Part shown: one piece after another, positions 45,763 through 56,949 of the stretch
Layout: every line of letters begins with the position of its first letter
How positions within the stretch are numbered: the stretch's first letter is position 1
NCBI RefSeq assembly: GCF_028640845.1
Contig: NC_080540.1
Coordinates: 139,151,420-139,215,419, forward strand
Direction of reading: 5' to 3'
Source: Ahaetulla prasina
Lineage: Eukaryota > Chordata > Lepidosauria > Squamata > Colubridae
DNA length: 64,000 nucleotides
The notes under the pieces: generated by a model
What the model was told of the DNA's origin: nothing
The model's database searches: none
The model's input: the letters and a program-made list of their open reading frames with translations, nothing else
Translations under genes and position numbers: made by a program

Positions 45763-46281
45763 TTGCATAGCTTCTTTTCCAAAAACACTACACTACTAAC
45801 CAGAGCATATAAAACATTTGCTAGACCAATTCTAGAATACAGCTCACCTGTTTGGAACCCTCACCATATCTCTGACATCAATACAATTGAACGTGTCCAG
45901 AAATATTTTACAAGAAGAGTTCTCCATTCCTCTGTAAACAACAAAATACCTTATCCCACTAGACTTGAAATCCTGGGCTTGGAAAACTTGGAACTCCGTC
46001 GCCTTCGACAAGACCTAAGTTTAACTCATAGAATCATCTATTGTAATGTCCTTCCTGTCAAAGACTACTTCAGCTTTAATTGCAATAATACAAGAGCAAC
46101 CAATAGATTTAAACTTAATGTCAACCGCTTTAATCTAGATTGCAGAAAATATGACTTCTGTAACAGAATCATCAGTGCTTGGAATACTTTACCTGACTCT
46201 GTGGTCTCTTCTCATAATCCTAAAAGCTTTAACCAAAAATTTTCTACTATTGACCTCACCCCATTCCTAAGAGGACCATAA
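45763..46281 (+). pseudogene. L2-like LINE RT C-terminal frame, 172 codons open
   Basis: This is the longest uninterrupted frame of the L2-like family here. An in-frame stop lies just upstream (45728, AATACATAG) and the RT catalytic box and endonuclease are absent because of 5' truncation. It gives the best local reference for the family's C-terminus: PVKDYFSFNCNNTRATNRFK followed by LDCRKYDFCNRIISAWNTLP. Confidence 0.82.
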
Positions 46282-46342
46282 GGGGCGTGCATAAGCGCAC
46301 AAACGTGCCTACCGTTCCTGTCCTATTGTTTTTCTTTTCTTC

Positions 46343-46344
46343 TT

Positions 46345-46417
<73 letters not shown>

Positions 46418-46430
46418 ATATATATATATG
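46343..46430. repeat. AT dinucleotide microsatellite
   Basis: About 40 AT units with one interruption inside the 3' UTR of the L2-like LINE; other copies have only a short TATATA there. Confidence 0.95.
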
Positions 46431-46539
46431 CTTATACCTTTATATACTATATAACCTTTCTGTATGATAGCTACATATATTGTTGTGACAAAATAAATAA
46501 ATAAATAAAATAAAAATATATGATAAGTATGTATATCTC

Positions 46540-46770
46540 AGGGGTAGATAATGTGGTATGTATAGAAGAACATATTTTATATGCATTTTGGAACTGTCTA
46601 GTTAAAACCCATTTTGACCAATGTTGTGAACTGATTAATGAAAAAATTGCTCAACCCAACTAATAATAGAAGAACTATTATTTTGATCCCTTTAAGATTT
46701 GATTTAAAATATTGGATCTGAAATTGAGGTAAATCTGTTCATGGTGTATAATAGCAAACTGGAAGTAAAA
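46540..46770 (+). mobile_element. Possible old L1 ORF2 C-terminal relic
   Basis: GTAGAAGAACATATTTTATA TGCATTTTGGAACTGT can be read EEHILYAFWNC, resembling the HIWWTC part of L1 ORF2, with further weak similarity to about 46770. Heavily decayed and uncertain. Confidence 0.3.
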
Positions 46771-46774
46771 TTAG

Positions 46775-48890
46775 AGTTTCATCAATAGCTGAACATGACA
46801 TTGAGTTATATTTTTTTGTTTTCCATTCTGTTATATTTTCCAGATAACAGTGGTATGGAAAAATGGGCTTTATTTGAAAAATTCTAGAAAAATAAATATT
46901 GGGAGAATATTCTAGCACTTATTTTCTTATTCTTATCCTTCTGTAAATATAATTACAGCAGTATGAAGAAAAAACTTGTTGTTTTACACAAATAGCAGTG
47001 TAACTAAAGAGGAACAGAGAAGAACAATAAAGGAAGCAAAAGGGGAAAGAGAAGGAAGGGAGAGAAAAAAAGTAGGTATGAGAGTTTCTAGTAGATGCCA
47101 TTGTACTTTCCTGAGAATCTGTTAGCTAAAAACATTCATAGTTAAATGGGAGCAATCTGTATGAAAAGAAGGGAGTATAAAAGGAGAATTTTGGGCATTT
47201 TTAAAAAGACTCTCCAAACTGCAGTCTGAAGACTCCTCCAGCAATCTCAAGATCCTCAATTCCAAAGCAAAATTAAAAGTCAAGATACTTTCACTTGGAT
47301 CTGCTCACTGATGCTGCCTATATACTGAAGTCATTTGTACAGCTCAGAAACAAACAAACAAACCACCCCAAAATAAGACTGAAATAAATAATGGGCAGAA
47401 GAGCTGATAATAAGTTGAAGGAATCAATTGACAGGTGGTTTCTGACTTGACATTTGATAGGTTGCTCCCGACAAACCTGGCATTATGCTACTGTTTCTTC
47501 TTTGTTTTGTCAGGAAGCTGATCTTCAGATACCTTACAGACTCTGAGCTAGGAACATCAAAACTGTCTGCCCCAGATTTCTGTTTATCTGAAATGACAAA
47601 AAAGAATTTGGTATGAGATGAAAATGAAAGAAATTCTGCTATATTTGGTCATTCCAGGAAGTGCTGAAGAATTTTTTTTTAAAAAAGCCTTTTTGTAGAA
47701 CGCCCCCATTAGCTGTGATGAGATTTTTTAAAGGACAAAGCTTATAGAGAGGCCTTTACTCCCCAATCGATTTGAAAAACTAAATGTAATTCTCATCCAC
47801 ACTTATGTGGTGTGGCAAAGTTTTATTTTGTCAAGAAAGAACAGAAGAAAGTGAGAAATTGGGACAAAGAATTGCTCAGACAAAGGAGGCTTCTAGAATG
47901 AAACAACTTTTCTTCCTTCCACAGGATTCTCCTATGTCTGAAGAGCTTTTTCTTTTAAAAGTGTGTTGTCCATTTTGTGAAATTTACTTCAAAATGGCTA
48001 ACGAGGCCCATTTCTAGTAAAAGCTTGGAAAATAATTTTACTTGAAACAACTAAAATGTTTTTATTCAAATTTAGCAAATTCTGCTTCGTTCATTGTTGT
48101 TTTACTGGTTCTTAAAATGTGTTGTCAGTTTTTAGGAATCCAAATATAAGCTCTTTAGTGGTTCCTTTATGGGTAAATTGCTGGTACATAAATCTGAAAT
48201 TAAATGATACGAACCATTTGAAAGACTCAGTCCTTCCCTTCCTCCCTCCTTCTCTCCTGCTCCTCTCACTTGTATTAGGAACTCAATTGCATATTCCTAA
48301 TCCGGTTTTTCTTTTGCAGAAATGCTTTCTCAGTATGGAAGATCTTCTAATCAGGTCTGCCTAAATATCTGTGCATACTTTAATATGTGCTGTGTATGGG
48401 TAGTTAGACGCTTCAATAGAAAGACTTTTGTCTGACTGGGAAAATCACATAATCTTCCTATCCCTCTGTCCTACCTCTGTGAAAAGCAAGCTAAAGCCTG
48501 TTTGCTGAATTCATGGTGCTTTAGAAGTATGCTAGAGGAGGATGTAAGTTGGAGTTAATAATATTGGGCACATTTGAATGCAGCTTGCTTTTGCCAAGTA
48601 TGCATTTCATCGTAGCCATATAGACACTGTGCTGAATTTTTGAAACCCCAAAAGGGGAGTGGAGGGAGATACCTTGTTACGTTAAGTACCACGTCCTAAA
48701 TTGCATATTTTATGGGGCAGAGTGTATAGGTATATCTGTGATGGCACTTTAGTACAAAATTGTTTTCTGTCTGATCAGGAATGATGGAAGGAGCTTGAAT
48801 GAGAAAACAACAGGGGGATAGAGCTGTAAAATTTGCTAATCTTTAATCTTCTAATGTTTAATATCCTGCCGTCCTGATATTTTATTCTGT
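46775..48890. other. No recognisable gene or repeat
   Basis: Unique-looking sequence. Short frames (46919-47101, 47805-48017, 48119-48364) show no domain. Confidence 0.5.
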
Positions 48891-48892
48891 AT

Positions 48893-48990
48893 TTATATGT
48901 ACCTTTTTATTTGCCTGTGAACCGCCCTGAGTCCCTAGGGAGATAGGGCGGTATACAAATACGATAAATAAATAAATAAATAAATAATAC
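48893..48990 (+). mobile_element. 3' end of an L2-type LINE or its SINE partner
   Basis: TTGCCTGTGAACCGCCCTGA, GTCCCTAGGGAGATAGGGCG and GTATACAAATACGATAAATA with AAAT repeats form a conserved 3' end shared by reptilian LINEs and SINEs. Confidence 0.65.
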
Positions 48991-48999
48991 TTTTTAGTT

Positions 49000-51900
49000 T
49001 GGGACAGGCTTCTCCAACCTGGTGTCTTATTGATAAGATTACAAATCTCTAAAATTGCCACTTGGCCAATGGGTGGTTGGAACTTCTGGGAGACATGTAT
49101 TTGATGAAAATGATTGAACTCGCAAAAGTGGCAACATTGACTTGTTTTATTAGGGAAAACACAACAATTACCGGTACATTTATTAATGACTAGAAGCCCT
49201 TTATGGACTTTTTGTTGAAAACAGAAAAAAAATGAACTGGTGATTTATGAATTTGATGATTTTAAAAAAAAGTCAAGGCTGCCAAGACATCACGGCATTG
49301 TCACATTTACGACACTGTGTAATAATAGCACTTTGAAATAATGATAGTGTAACTGAACTTTTAGGCTGGCTTAAAGGCAAGAGCCAGTTAGGCAAGGTTT
49401 TGTATTGATGTGGAAATTGCCTGCTCACTAATTTTGTATAGCAGTAATATTTCAAATGGGAAGAGTTATTTGAAGCAATTTCAAATGCATAACAGATAAG
49501 CTAGAAATAAAAGATGCACAGTTTCAGAGCTGATTCTGAAGCAATTCCAAGACCTTGGCTGAAAGCATCCAGAGTCTGTTAGATTTGTTCTTAACTTCTG
49601 GGGTGTTATTTTAGGTAGGTTTAGAAACTTTCATATGCCTTCTTTTTGAATGTATGTTACTATCTGATCATTATTAATATTTATTTCCATGCAACTGAGC
49701 ACATGGAAACATCACGTCCAATTCTGTGCCTTTATTTTATTGATAAATTTTTGGCAATGTTTAAATGAGTTTAATTCCCATTATCTTAATAAAAGGCTAA
49801 GAAAAACATACACCAGAAGCTTTATGTAGTGGCTAGCTATCAATATAGACAATCGAAGGTTGGCTGGGCTAATTTTTAGAGATGGCATAGAGAGTATCTC
49901 AGTCTATGTAAACACAACAACAGTTTAATTTTCCCAGTTTAATTGAAGCAAATTGGAACAAATGTTGAAAACGTAATAGATTTTTATATATTTTTATGCT
50001 TTCAGTAATTCAGAGGCAGTTTTGGAAGTGCTAAGTTGGCAAAGTCAAATTTCATTAATTTTTCTCTCAATTTTGTAGAGGCTAGAGTTATTAGCTGCAA
50101 TAAGTGAAGAAAGTTTGTTCCATTTTAAAACTATGAATATTGCAAATGAACACCTAGCCTGGTTAATAAAGCAGCTCTATTTCCACTTGGGAAATGAATG
50201 TGCTTTTTTTGTATGTTAATGTTGTTTAAAGTCAGAGTGGTTATACAATTCTATGAAAATAATTCATGAGTGTCATTAACTCATCAAAATCAGTAGCTTT
50301 TAAAACAGAGAGGGCCTTGGCTAAACTAATGAGAAAAATAAGACGCACAGCATAGAATTACAATTTTTAACATATATCAAATGTATTTTCTGCCTCCTCC
50401 TCCTCACCACTCTGAGGATCTAATAAAATTAATCAGCAGTTTTAAATTACCCTCCACTAGTAGTTTAATATTTTAAAAACATTTTTCAATTCCACTTCAT
50501 GCTAAGATCATAATGTGTTCAACAGTGCCCTGGGACCTGAACTCTTTTTGAGGCTGTGCTTTCAAGTGGCAAAATACTTGTGGAAGAGCTTGGGATGTTT
50601 AGTTTCACTCTTTTGACTACTCTCTCTATCCGTGTATGAAATAGGGAAGTTGCAACATTTCTCCAGGGAAGACAAAAGCACTTGATGGTTCTATATTTTC
50701 TTGCTTGGATACACTGAGATGAACTTTTTTTGTTCTTTTGCACATGAAAACTAGGAGCTAGATTTAGTAACTCCTGTGTAGAGAGATTTATTTTTAACCG
50801 CCTTGAGCTGTTAGCCATGAGATAACCTTCTCCAATTTAATGTCCTCCAGATGTAGTCAGACTTCAAATCCCAGAATTCCCAGATATTATGATGGGATTT
50901 TAATCCCAATATATTTAGACAATGCTATATTGGAGAAGATTGCCCATGATCTTCATGCATAAGAATAGGGGCTCTGCTCTCATCCTGGTATAGAGGAGTT
51001 CATTCGCACATTGTCCCTGTCTTGCCCAAAATAAAATGTTGCTAACTTTAATCCCTAATGCATCAACATGGTGAACAGTAAAACTCTAACTTTATTCGAA
51101 GTATCATGACAGCATTAAATTGAACTCATTTTCTTTTTTTTTTGCCAATTTTTTTTATTTTTTTTACAAGCATAATAAAAAAGAATCACTGTGAACAAAT
51201 TATTGGTCAGGTACATCTTTAAACATATCAAGTTTCACCTAAGTTATAGTCTAAAATTTGGACTCATTTTCATTACAGGACCAACTGATCATCAGGTTGA
51301 TCCATTTTTATTGATTTACTTTATCTTCTGGGTGCAAAACTCTGCTCGCCCATTAATGGAATCAAAGAGGTCTTGAAATTGTATTGGCTAAATTAATTAT
51401 TTTACAGAAGAAGCTTTAACTCTAGTAGTACAGAAAGACAGACAAAACGTTCTGAAGCTTTAAAAATAATTGTCTAGTATCAATGTAAATCCTAAGCATT
51501 TTTACTTGGACCAATGTCCCGTTGGGTTCAGTAGCATTTAATCCTGAGCAGATAGGTTTAGTAAAAATCTGGGCAATAGTTGCTGGATTAGAACAGGATT
51601 AAAAATTAGGCTTTGAGCAGTCTATGTTTGCACCTGAATCTCTTGATTTATGAAAAATTACAGATGTTTTTGAGGAACAAACTGTATTGATGGCATGGTG
51701 TACACTATTTTTTTAATAGTAGTATGAGGAGAGGAAACTAGATAAGGAATATATTTTGCGTGAGAATATGATGGAGCTGCTTCAGTGGGGGCTGCCTTAA
51801 AGCAGTCTTATTCCAATTCCTAACTCAAAAATCCACTACAGAATATAGATAATTTTCATTTAGCAACATAATTGGGACCAGCAAATTAGTTGTTAAGAAA

Positions 51901-52053
51901 AGTGACTGCTAAGTGAAACTGTGCCTGTCTTTATGACGTTACTTCAGCTTTCTTTTGCTTTACAGATCTGCAAAGATCATACATGTGAGGATTGGTTGCA
52001 GAAATTACTTTTTCATCATTCTCGTAACTGGAAACAGCTAAACAAAGGCTACA
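49000..52053. other. Mostly unique DNA; two weak hAT-like pieces
   Basis: CTTCTCCAACCTGGTG at 49011 and the 50826-50939 segment (ends CTTCTCCAAT and ATTGGAGAAG in inverse) may be remnants of one DNA-element family; TSDs are not visible. Nothing else is supported. Confidence 0.4.
50826..50939. mobile_element. Possible short inverted-repeat DNA element
   Basis: The 10-base ends CTTCTCCAAT and ATTGGAGAAG are inverse; the inside contains CTCCAGATGTAGTCAGACTT and AATCCCAGAATTCCCAG. No TSD. Confidence 0.4.
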
Positions 52054-52061
52054 TTCTAAAC

Positions 52062-52301
52062 CATGGGTCCCCAACCCCTGGGCTGCATTCCAGTACCTGG
52101 TTGTGGCCCATTTGGATCCAAGTGGTGGAAGAAGTGGATGAGAGTCCATGTGCACAGCTCCATTTGTGCCAGTGGTGGGTGTATGTGTCCACTGCTTGTG
52201 CAAATGGAGCTGCACATGCACACAGTCACCTGCCCCTCGTGCAGAACTATCCCCTCTCTCCCCCTGCTGGTCCGTAAAGCCAGAAAGGCTGGAGACCGTT
52301 G
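52062..52301. mobile_element. hAT-type element with 8-bp TSD
   Basis: CATGGGTCCCCAACCCCTGG to GCTGGAGACCGTTG, flanked by TTCTAAAC (52054-52061) and TCCTAAAC (52302-52309), a TSD with one change. No coding capacity; the frames here in both strands are compositional. Confidence 0.78.
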
Positions 52302-52308
52302 TCCTAAA

Positions 52309-52395
52309 CAAAGAATTCCTGGTGTGTCAGATCGCACTTGGCCCATAAAGTATATTCTGTTCTCTTCCGTTCTGTTCCGTTCCGTTCCGTTCAAT
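52309..52395 (+). mobile_element. L3/CR1-like LINE end with GTTCC array
   Basis: AAAGAATTCCTGGTGTGTCA and GATCGCACTTGGCCCATAAA match the end of the LINE at 27110. It continues into TTCTG and TTCCG variants and four GTTCC units (52355-52392). Confidence 0.75.
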
Positions 52396-52399
52396 CTAT

Positions 52400-53420
52400 A
52401 TTACAAGCTAAATAAGGAATACATTCTGTTCAGCACCACAGAGAGGGAGATAGGTGTAAAGTCCTCCTCCCCCACACATAGTTCCTGCCCATTTTAACAA
52501 CTACAATTTATAATGTCCATCACCAGAATCATATTGGTTGGAAATTGTTGCCCAACATTTGGGAGGGCAAGAAGTTCCCCATTTCTGTGATTTCTATACG
52601 GCGAACTCTCCACATGTAATCAACCTAATTCACTCTTTAAAATCAAATGGATAATTTGTGCAGTAGTCTTGAAACTCGAGTAGTCTATCACACGATTCCT
52701 GTTATCTGCATTCATTTACAGATAATGATAACACTACTTTTAAGTGAGAAAGCATACTTTCTTTGTATTTGGAAGATACATGCCTAAGTATCGCCAAATT
52801 CCACTTTAGAACAGGTAAATCCCTCCTGCGTGAACCTAACAATGTAAAATTTCATTGTGCTTTTAAATTACAGGCTTCTTTTAATTGCCATTTTAAAATG
52901 GTTGTTTTTGAATTTCAAATGGCAGCTACAATGAACATTAGAAAAATCCTCCATGCTCTTCGTTGGAGATGTATTTTTAGTTGATTAAAATACGCCTTGA
53001 TTGATTAATGTAGTTGATTAATGGGTGACAGCTTCAGCTCTTTAGCACTTATCCGGGTGTTTTATTGAAAAGGATGTTTATTGGACTTTTATTGTTTCCC
53101 AATAAATATGAATAAGGATAAGGTTGCACGAGGAAGCCACAATCAGCTTCTATATTGCCTTCCCAAATAAAGACTCATCAGTATTCTTGTGTTTCCTTCT
53201 ATGCAGAAGGTATGCTTAAAAAAAACAACAAACTGTGTCAGGAAAGTGATGTAAATGCAATGGAGGACCACCGAGACACAGAAAGCAGTTTTATACCACA
53301 CCAAATCAGTGGTCTTGTCTAAAGGCATATGGCTAAATGTGCAGATATTGCAGGCTTCTTTTACTAGATACTGGAGATGTGTAGAAGCTGAGGGAGGCTC
53401 TGCACTTCATTCACGTTTGA
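52400..53420. other. No recognisable gene; AT-rich unique block
   Basis: The block 52620-53000, with ttaattgccattttaaaatgg and attcatttacagataatga, is rich in homeodomain-like TAATT words. It may be conserved regulatory DNA; I cannot show this from one sequence. Confidence 0.35.
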
Positions 53421-53428
53421 GACCTAGA

Positions 53429-53812
53429 CAAGGGGTTTGCAACTTTAAACACTCAAAGAGCCATTTGGACCTGTTTCCCACAGAAAAGAAAACACCGGGA
53501 GCCACAAAGGTCCTAACCGTAAACCCCCGTTCAATTCTGGAACTGACTGGAAGTCCGGTTTCCCCACCATAGAGTCTCCTCCTAGCGCGGCGTCCTTTTT
53601 CCTCTACCTGTCCTAACTGAAAGCCCTATCAATTGTGGAGCCAACTGGAAAACCCGCCCTTTGCCATAATGTCTCTTCCTGGGTGCACCATGCTTCCCCA
53701 CCCCCCAACCAGAAGGTCCTCTCAAAATTGTGGTGCCAATTGGTGACAGGGAGCTGCAACAGAGGGATGAAAGAGCCACATGCGGCTCCAGAGTTGCGGG
53801 TTGCTGACCCCT
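53429..53812. mobile_element. hAT-type element with 8-bp TSD
   Basis: CAAGGGGTTTGCAAC and, reversed from the right end, AGGGGTCAGCAACCCGC form the ends. GACCTAGA flanks exactly at 53421-53428 and 53813-53820. It contains AAGAGCCACATGCGGCTCC. Frames here are not genes. Confidence 0.85.
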
Positions 53813-53820
53813 GACCTAGA

Positions 53821-54583
53821 GCAAAATAATTTCTAAGGCACCGATGAGGCCAAAAACCCTCTTTCTTTGTGCAGTCAGCCTAATTGGGACTGCAGAGCTG
53901 TCTCTCTCAGGAAGGATTTGGGCTGGGTATCTAAAAGGCTGCATGAGCAATGCAGCTACCATTTTAAAGAATCCGAGTGGCCTTGCCTCCTCCCCCCCCT
54001 CCTTGTTTGTTAGTAACTTTCTGAATGCCTTCCAGAGTTCCTGGTCACCCCTGGATGTCTTTTTCAGTGATGATGATAAATATAGAGCAAGCTGCAGAAT
54101 CTCAATTTGCTCAGGCAAAGGTTCTGCCAGCAAAAAAGCAAGAAAGCACTTTTGTAATATCAATGTGAACCTTGGACCAAATACCTGCAATTCTGAGCCA
54201 GGGAAAGGATGACTGTCTCCTATGGCAGGACATCAGGACAAACTAGCAAGTTACAAAGATAGATTCCGTCTTTCTACTCCCATCCATTCTTGGATGAAAG
54301 GTTGTAACCTTTAATTTTGGAATATGGGAACCACAGGACATAATTACTACAATGCATTTTTTCCCCTTCCTCACCCATTGTTTGCTGATAGTGTTTCAAT
54401 GGTTTCCTTAGGAAATGTTCTCATGAAATCAAAGGCTTAGAAAACATCTGATACGTATTCTTCTTGCAGTTCTTTTACGCTGTATTATCCCAATGTAGAA
54501 GATGACCAGTGAAGTTCTATAAGAATAGCACCAAAGATAGGGCAGGTCAGCAGCTGATGGAGGGCAGATGAAATTAAGATTTC
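53821..54583. other. No recognisable gene or repeat
   Basis: Opposed open frames at 53816-54190 (-) and 53844-54212 (+) cover the same DNA, so at most one could be real. Neither has a recognisable domain, splice context or coding bias. Confidence 0.45.
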
Positions 54584-54591
54584 TCTTAAAC

Positions 54592-54699
54592 CAGTGGTCT
54601 CCAACCTTGGTCCCTTTAAGACTTGTGGACTTCAACTCCTTTAAGACTTGTGGAGTTGAAGTCCACAAGTCTTAAAGGGACCAAGGTTGGAGACCACTG
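54592..54699. mobile_element. Palindromic hAT-type MITE, copy 5 (shortened core)
   Basis: CAGTGGTCTCCAACCTTGGT with long matching arms, flanked exactly by TCTTAAAC (54584-54591 and 54700-54707). The centre has been replaced by a duplicated CTTTAAGACTTGTGG. Confidence 0.92.
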
Positions 54700-54709
54700 T
54701 CTTAAACTA

Positions 54710-55236
54710 CTGCAAGTGGGTGGGTTTAGGGTGAATGGAAAGTAAGGTAATGGGAAGGTCAGATATTCAAGGAAGCTGCAGACACAGATGCTTTCACGAA
54801 GCCTGAAACTTGGGAGAAACGTTGGGTGGGGCTATCAAAGTATTTTTAATGCCCTTCTATATTATCCTTTACAGATGGCTATCTTGTCTTTTGTCTACTT
54901 TTTATGGGATCTAAATGATGGATATTCAATTATCATCTCCTTGAATGTCCATGTTATATTTAGAACAGTGTTTCACTTAAAACCTTTCTGTAACTTGATT
55001 CTTCCTGTGTGGACAGATATAGCTTTTAAGCTGCAGAGAGAACAATATAAATATATGAGTAAGGAGAGGGGAAGGACGGAAGAAATAAATGATCTCAAGA
55101 GCCATTACTGACTCACTGCGGCAGGGGGTAGAATGAACACTGATGGCACAGATGGACCTGCCTACCATTTTATTACAGGCAGAGGAAATGTATAGTCTTC
55201 TCCAACCTTGCCCCTCCACCCAATGCTCTCATATTT
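54710..55236. other. No recognisable gene or repeat
   Basis: Unique-looking. The frame 54788-55111 has no domain that I recognise. Confidence 0.45.
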
Positions 55237-55237
55237 C

Positions 55238-55517
55238 CAACCAATTTTTTTTTTTGAATTTATATCCCGCCCTTCTCCAAAGACTCAGGGCGGCTTACAT
55301 TGTGTAAGGCAATAGTCTCATCCTATTTGTATATTTATATACAAAATCAACTTATTGCCCCCCTAACAATCTGGGTCCTCATTTTACCTACCTTATAAAG
55401 GATGGAAGGCTGAGTCAACCTGGGGCTGGTGGGACTCGAGCTTGCAGTAATTGTAATTGCAGGCAGCTGTGTGTTAATAACAGGCTGCATTAGCCTGGTG
55501 AGCCACTTCCCAGCCCT
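55238..55517 (-). mobile_element. Sauria-type SINE, nearly full
   Basis: The minus strand reads GGGCTGGGAAGTGGCTCACC (tRNA-like head), GCTCGAGTCCCACCAGCC as B-box region, AGGTTGACTCAGCCTTCCAT, GACCCAGATTGTTAGGGGGG and GCCGCCCTGAGTCTTTGGAG, ending AGGGCGGGATATAAATTC plus T-rich tail. The body matches the SINE at 63803. Confidence 0.82.
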
Positions 55518-55828
55518 TAACCCAAGTGTTCAGGCAGATGATTGAGTAGCTCAACATACTTGAGTGACCCTTGGCAGAGAAGACTGGCTCTCGTGATCTG
55601 GAAATAATTTCATCAGATAGATGAGCTACTACTTTGCATAACATATTGAGCCCTTGGCACTATTGTGCATGGCTCAATAGTGGCTCTACCAATATGTAAA
55701 TAGGAAATTAAATGCAGAAAGACCAAAATGGATGTACTTGTAACTTTTTATTTCTCTCTGATCTCACTCTAAAAATCATCATTAGAACAGCACTATATGC
55801 ACGGGATGAGGTGGATTGCTATAATTTA

Positions 55829-55972
55829 TTTATTTGTATCCCGCCTTTAATACTTTGGTGAGTAAACCCAATGCACCTTCCTCTTCCTATTGTCCCCGCA
55901 ACAACCCTGTAAAGGTGGGGTGGGCTGAAAGAGAGTGACTGGCCCAAAATCTCCCCAGCTGGCTAAACTTTT
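55829..55972 (-). mobile_element. tRNA-derived SINE, 5'-truncated
   Basis: The minus strand has GCCAGCTGGGGAGATTTTGG, TCACTCTCTTTCAGCCCACC, ACAGGGTTGTTGCGGGG and ends TTAAAGGCGGGATACAAATA, the 3' two-thirds of the SINE at 57538. Confidence 0.78.
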
Positions 55973-56174
55973 GAAGTTGAATTATTTTTAAGAAGTTTCA
56001 AATATTTTCTTGACTTTTTCCTCTGTCTTTGAATCTTCCTACAGGAAGAAGCATAATATTGGTTCAGCATGTAAGTAGAACTTATTTTATTATTATTCAT
56101 TTTTTTAAAAAAACAATTCATCTTTCTTAGGTTCTGAGTGAGTTTTGGCTACTTTATGGACCATCATTCTAAAG

Positions 56175-56941
56175 CAGGAGTCACCAACCTTTCGGACCTC
56201 AGGGACCACTAAATTCATAATTTAAAATCTCACAGACCACTAATATGATCTGCTTAATGACCGGATGGGTGGCCGTGGCTAGGTAGTCATATGACTGGGT
56301 GGGCATGGCCAACTCGATGTCACTTGCATCCAGGGACACCTTGTCGGCCTCTACTTGCCCTTCCCCTCCCAGCCACTCCTCGCCTGCCCGTCCAGGCTCC
56401 TTGGGGCTCCAACAGGAAGCAGTTGTTGGAGCGAAGCAGCCACCATGAGAAAGAGTTGGCAAAACAGCTCAGTTCAAATTGAATCAGACTGAGAAGGAGG
56501 CTCAGCAGAAGCACCTCACTGAGGACTACGAGCATAGGCTTTCCAAGCAGAGGGAAGACCTGTGGGAGTGCAAGGACAGGTACCAGTGCCTGGAGGCTCA
56601 GCGGGCTGAGATAGTCAGCAGGTTCCAGCCCATGATGCAGTCCCACTGGAACAAGGACCTCCGGCTCTTCACCACCAGTGGCACTTCCCTCCAGCTTTCG
56701 TCCAAAGCCCCGCACCAGGAGGCCAAAGCAGACCCCAAGTCAGAATTTCATCCAAAATACCCCGAAGGGGGAGAATCTCTGCAGCAACACAAGCGTTCAT
56801 TGCACGTATCCATCCCAGGGGCCGTAGTTTGAGGACCCCTGATTTAGTGCAATATAAAAAATGCAAATAATTTTTCTGTGGACCACCAAACTTTTCTCCT
56901 GGACCACCAGTGGTCCATGGACCACCAATTGGTGACCACTG
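56175..56941. mobile_element. hAT-type element carrying a captured gene fragment
   Basis: 767 bases flanked exactly by TTCTAAAG (56167-56174 and 56942-56949). The left end CAGGAGTCACCAACCTTTCG and the reversed right end CAGTGGTCACCAATTGGTGG are its inverted repeats. It has no transposase. Its central 420 bases (56411-56832) read as a coiled-coil protein piece with one frameshift. A secondary hAT-like end, GTTTGAGGACCCCTG, sits just after that piece (about 56826-56840), so the carrier may be composite. Confidence 0.88.
56411..56832 (+). pseudogene. Captured coiled-coil gene fragment, one frameshift
   Basis: Frame 2 gives NRKQLLERSSHHEKELAKQL, SSN; after loss of one T in AAATTTG near 56479 the text continues LNQTEKEAQQKHLTEDY, EHRLSKQREDLWECKDRY, CLEAQRAEIVSRFQ, MMQSHWNKDLRLF and ends IPGAVV with a stop at 56830-56832. 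Nearly 140 codons show sustained Glu/Gln/Lys/Leu heptads, codon third positions rich in G and C, and a base composition unlike the surroundings. No intron-like break is evident, so it may stem from several joined exons or a cDNA. It resembles centrosomal or cytoskeletal coiled-coil proteins; centrobin was considered but not established. No start codon or promoter is visible; probably not expressed. Confidence 0.7.
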
Positions 56942-56949
56942 TTCTAAAG

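Larger units (their letters stand above)
45480..46510 (+). mobile_element. L2-like LINE, longest copy (about 1 kb)
   Basis: It starts within the reverse transcriptase 3' part (DLDHLITWSKTWQLQISTSK, then KDLGVFMSNDLKA). One frame is open at 45763-46281: ARPILEYSSPVWNP, NTIERVQKYFTRRVL, LEILGLENLELRRLRQDLSL, and ends STIDLTPFLRGP. The 3' UTR carries a long AT run (46343-46430) before TATTGTTGTGACAAAATAAA and an AAAT tail. The pattern LEY.SPVWNP...VQ...FTRR is shared by L2, Rex1 and CR1 type RTs. Confidence 0.88.

Noticed and set aside
53816..54212. Opposed 122-124-codon frames as a possible gene
   Set aside because: Same DNA open on both strands, no domain, no splice or start context.
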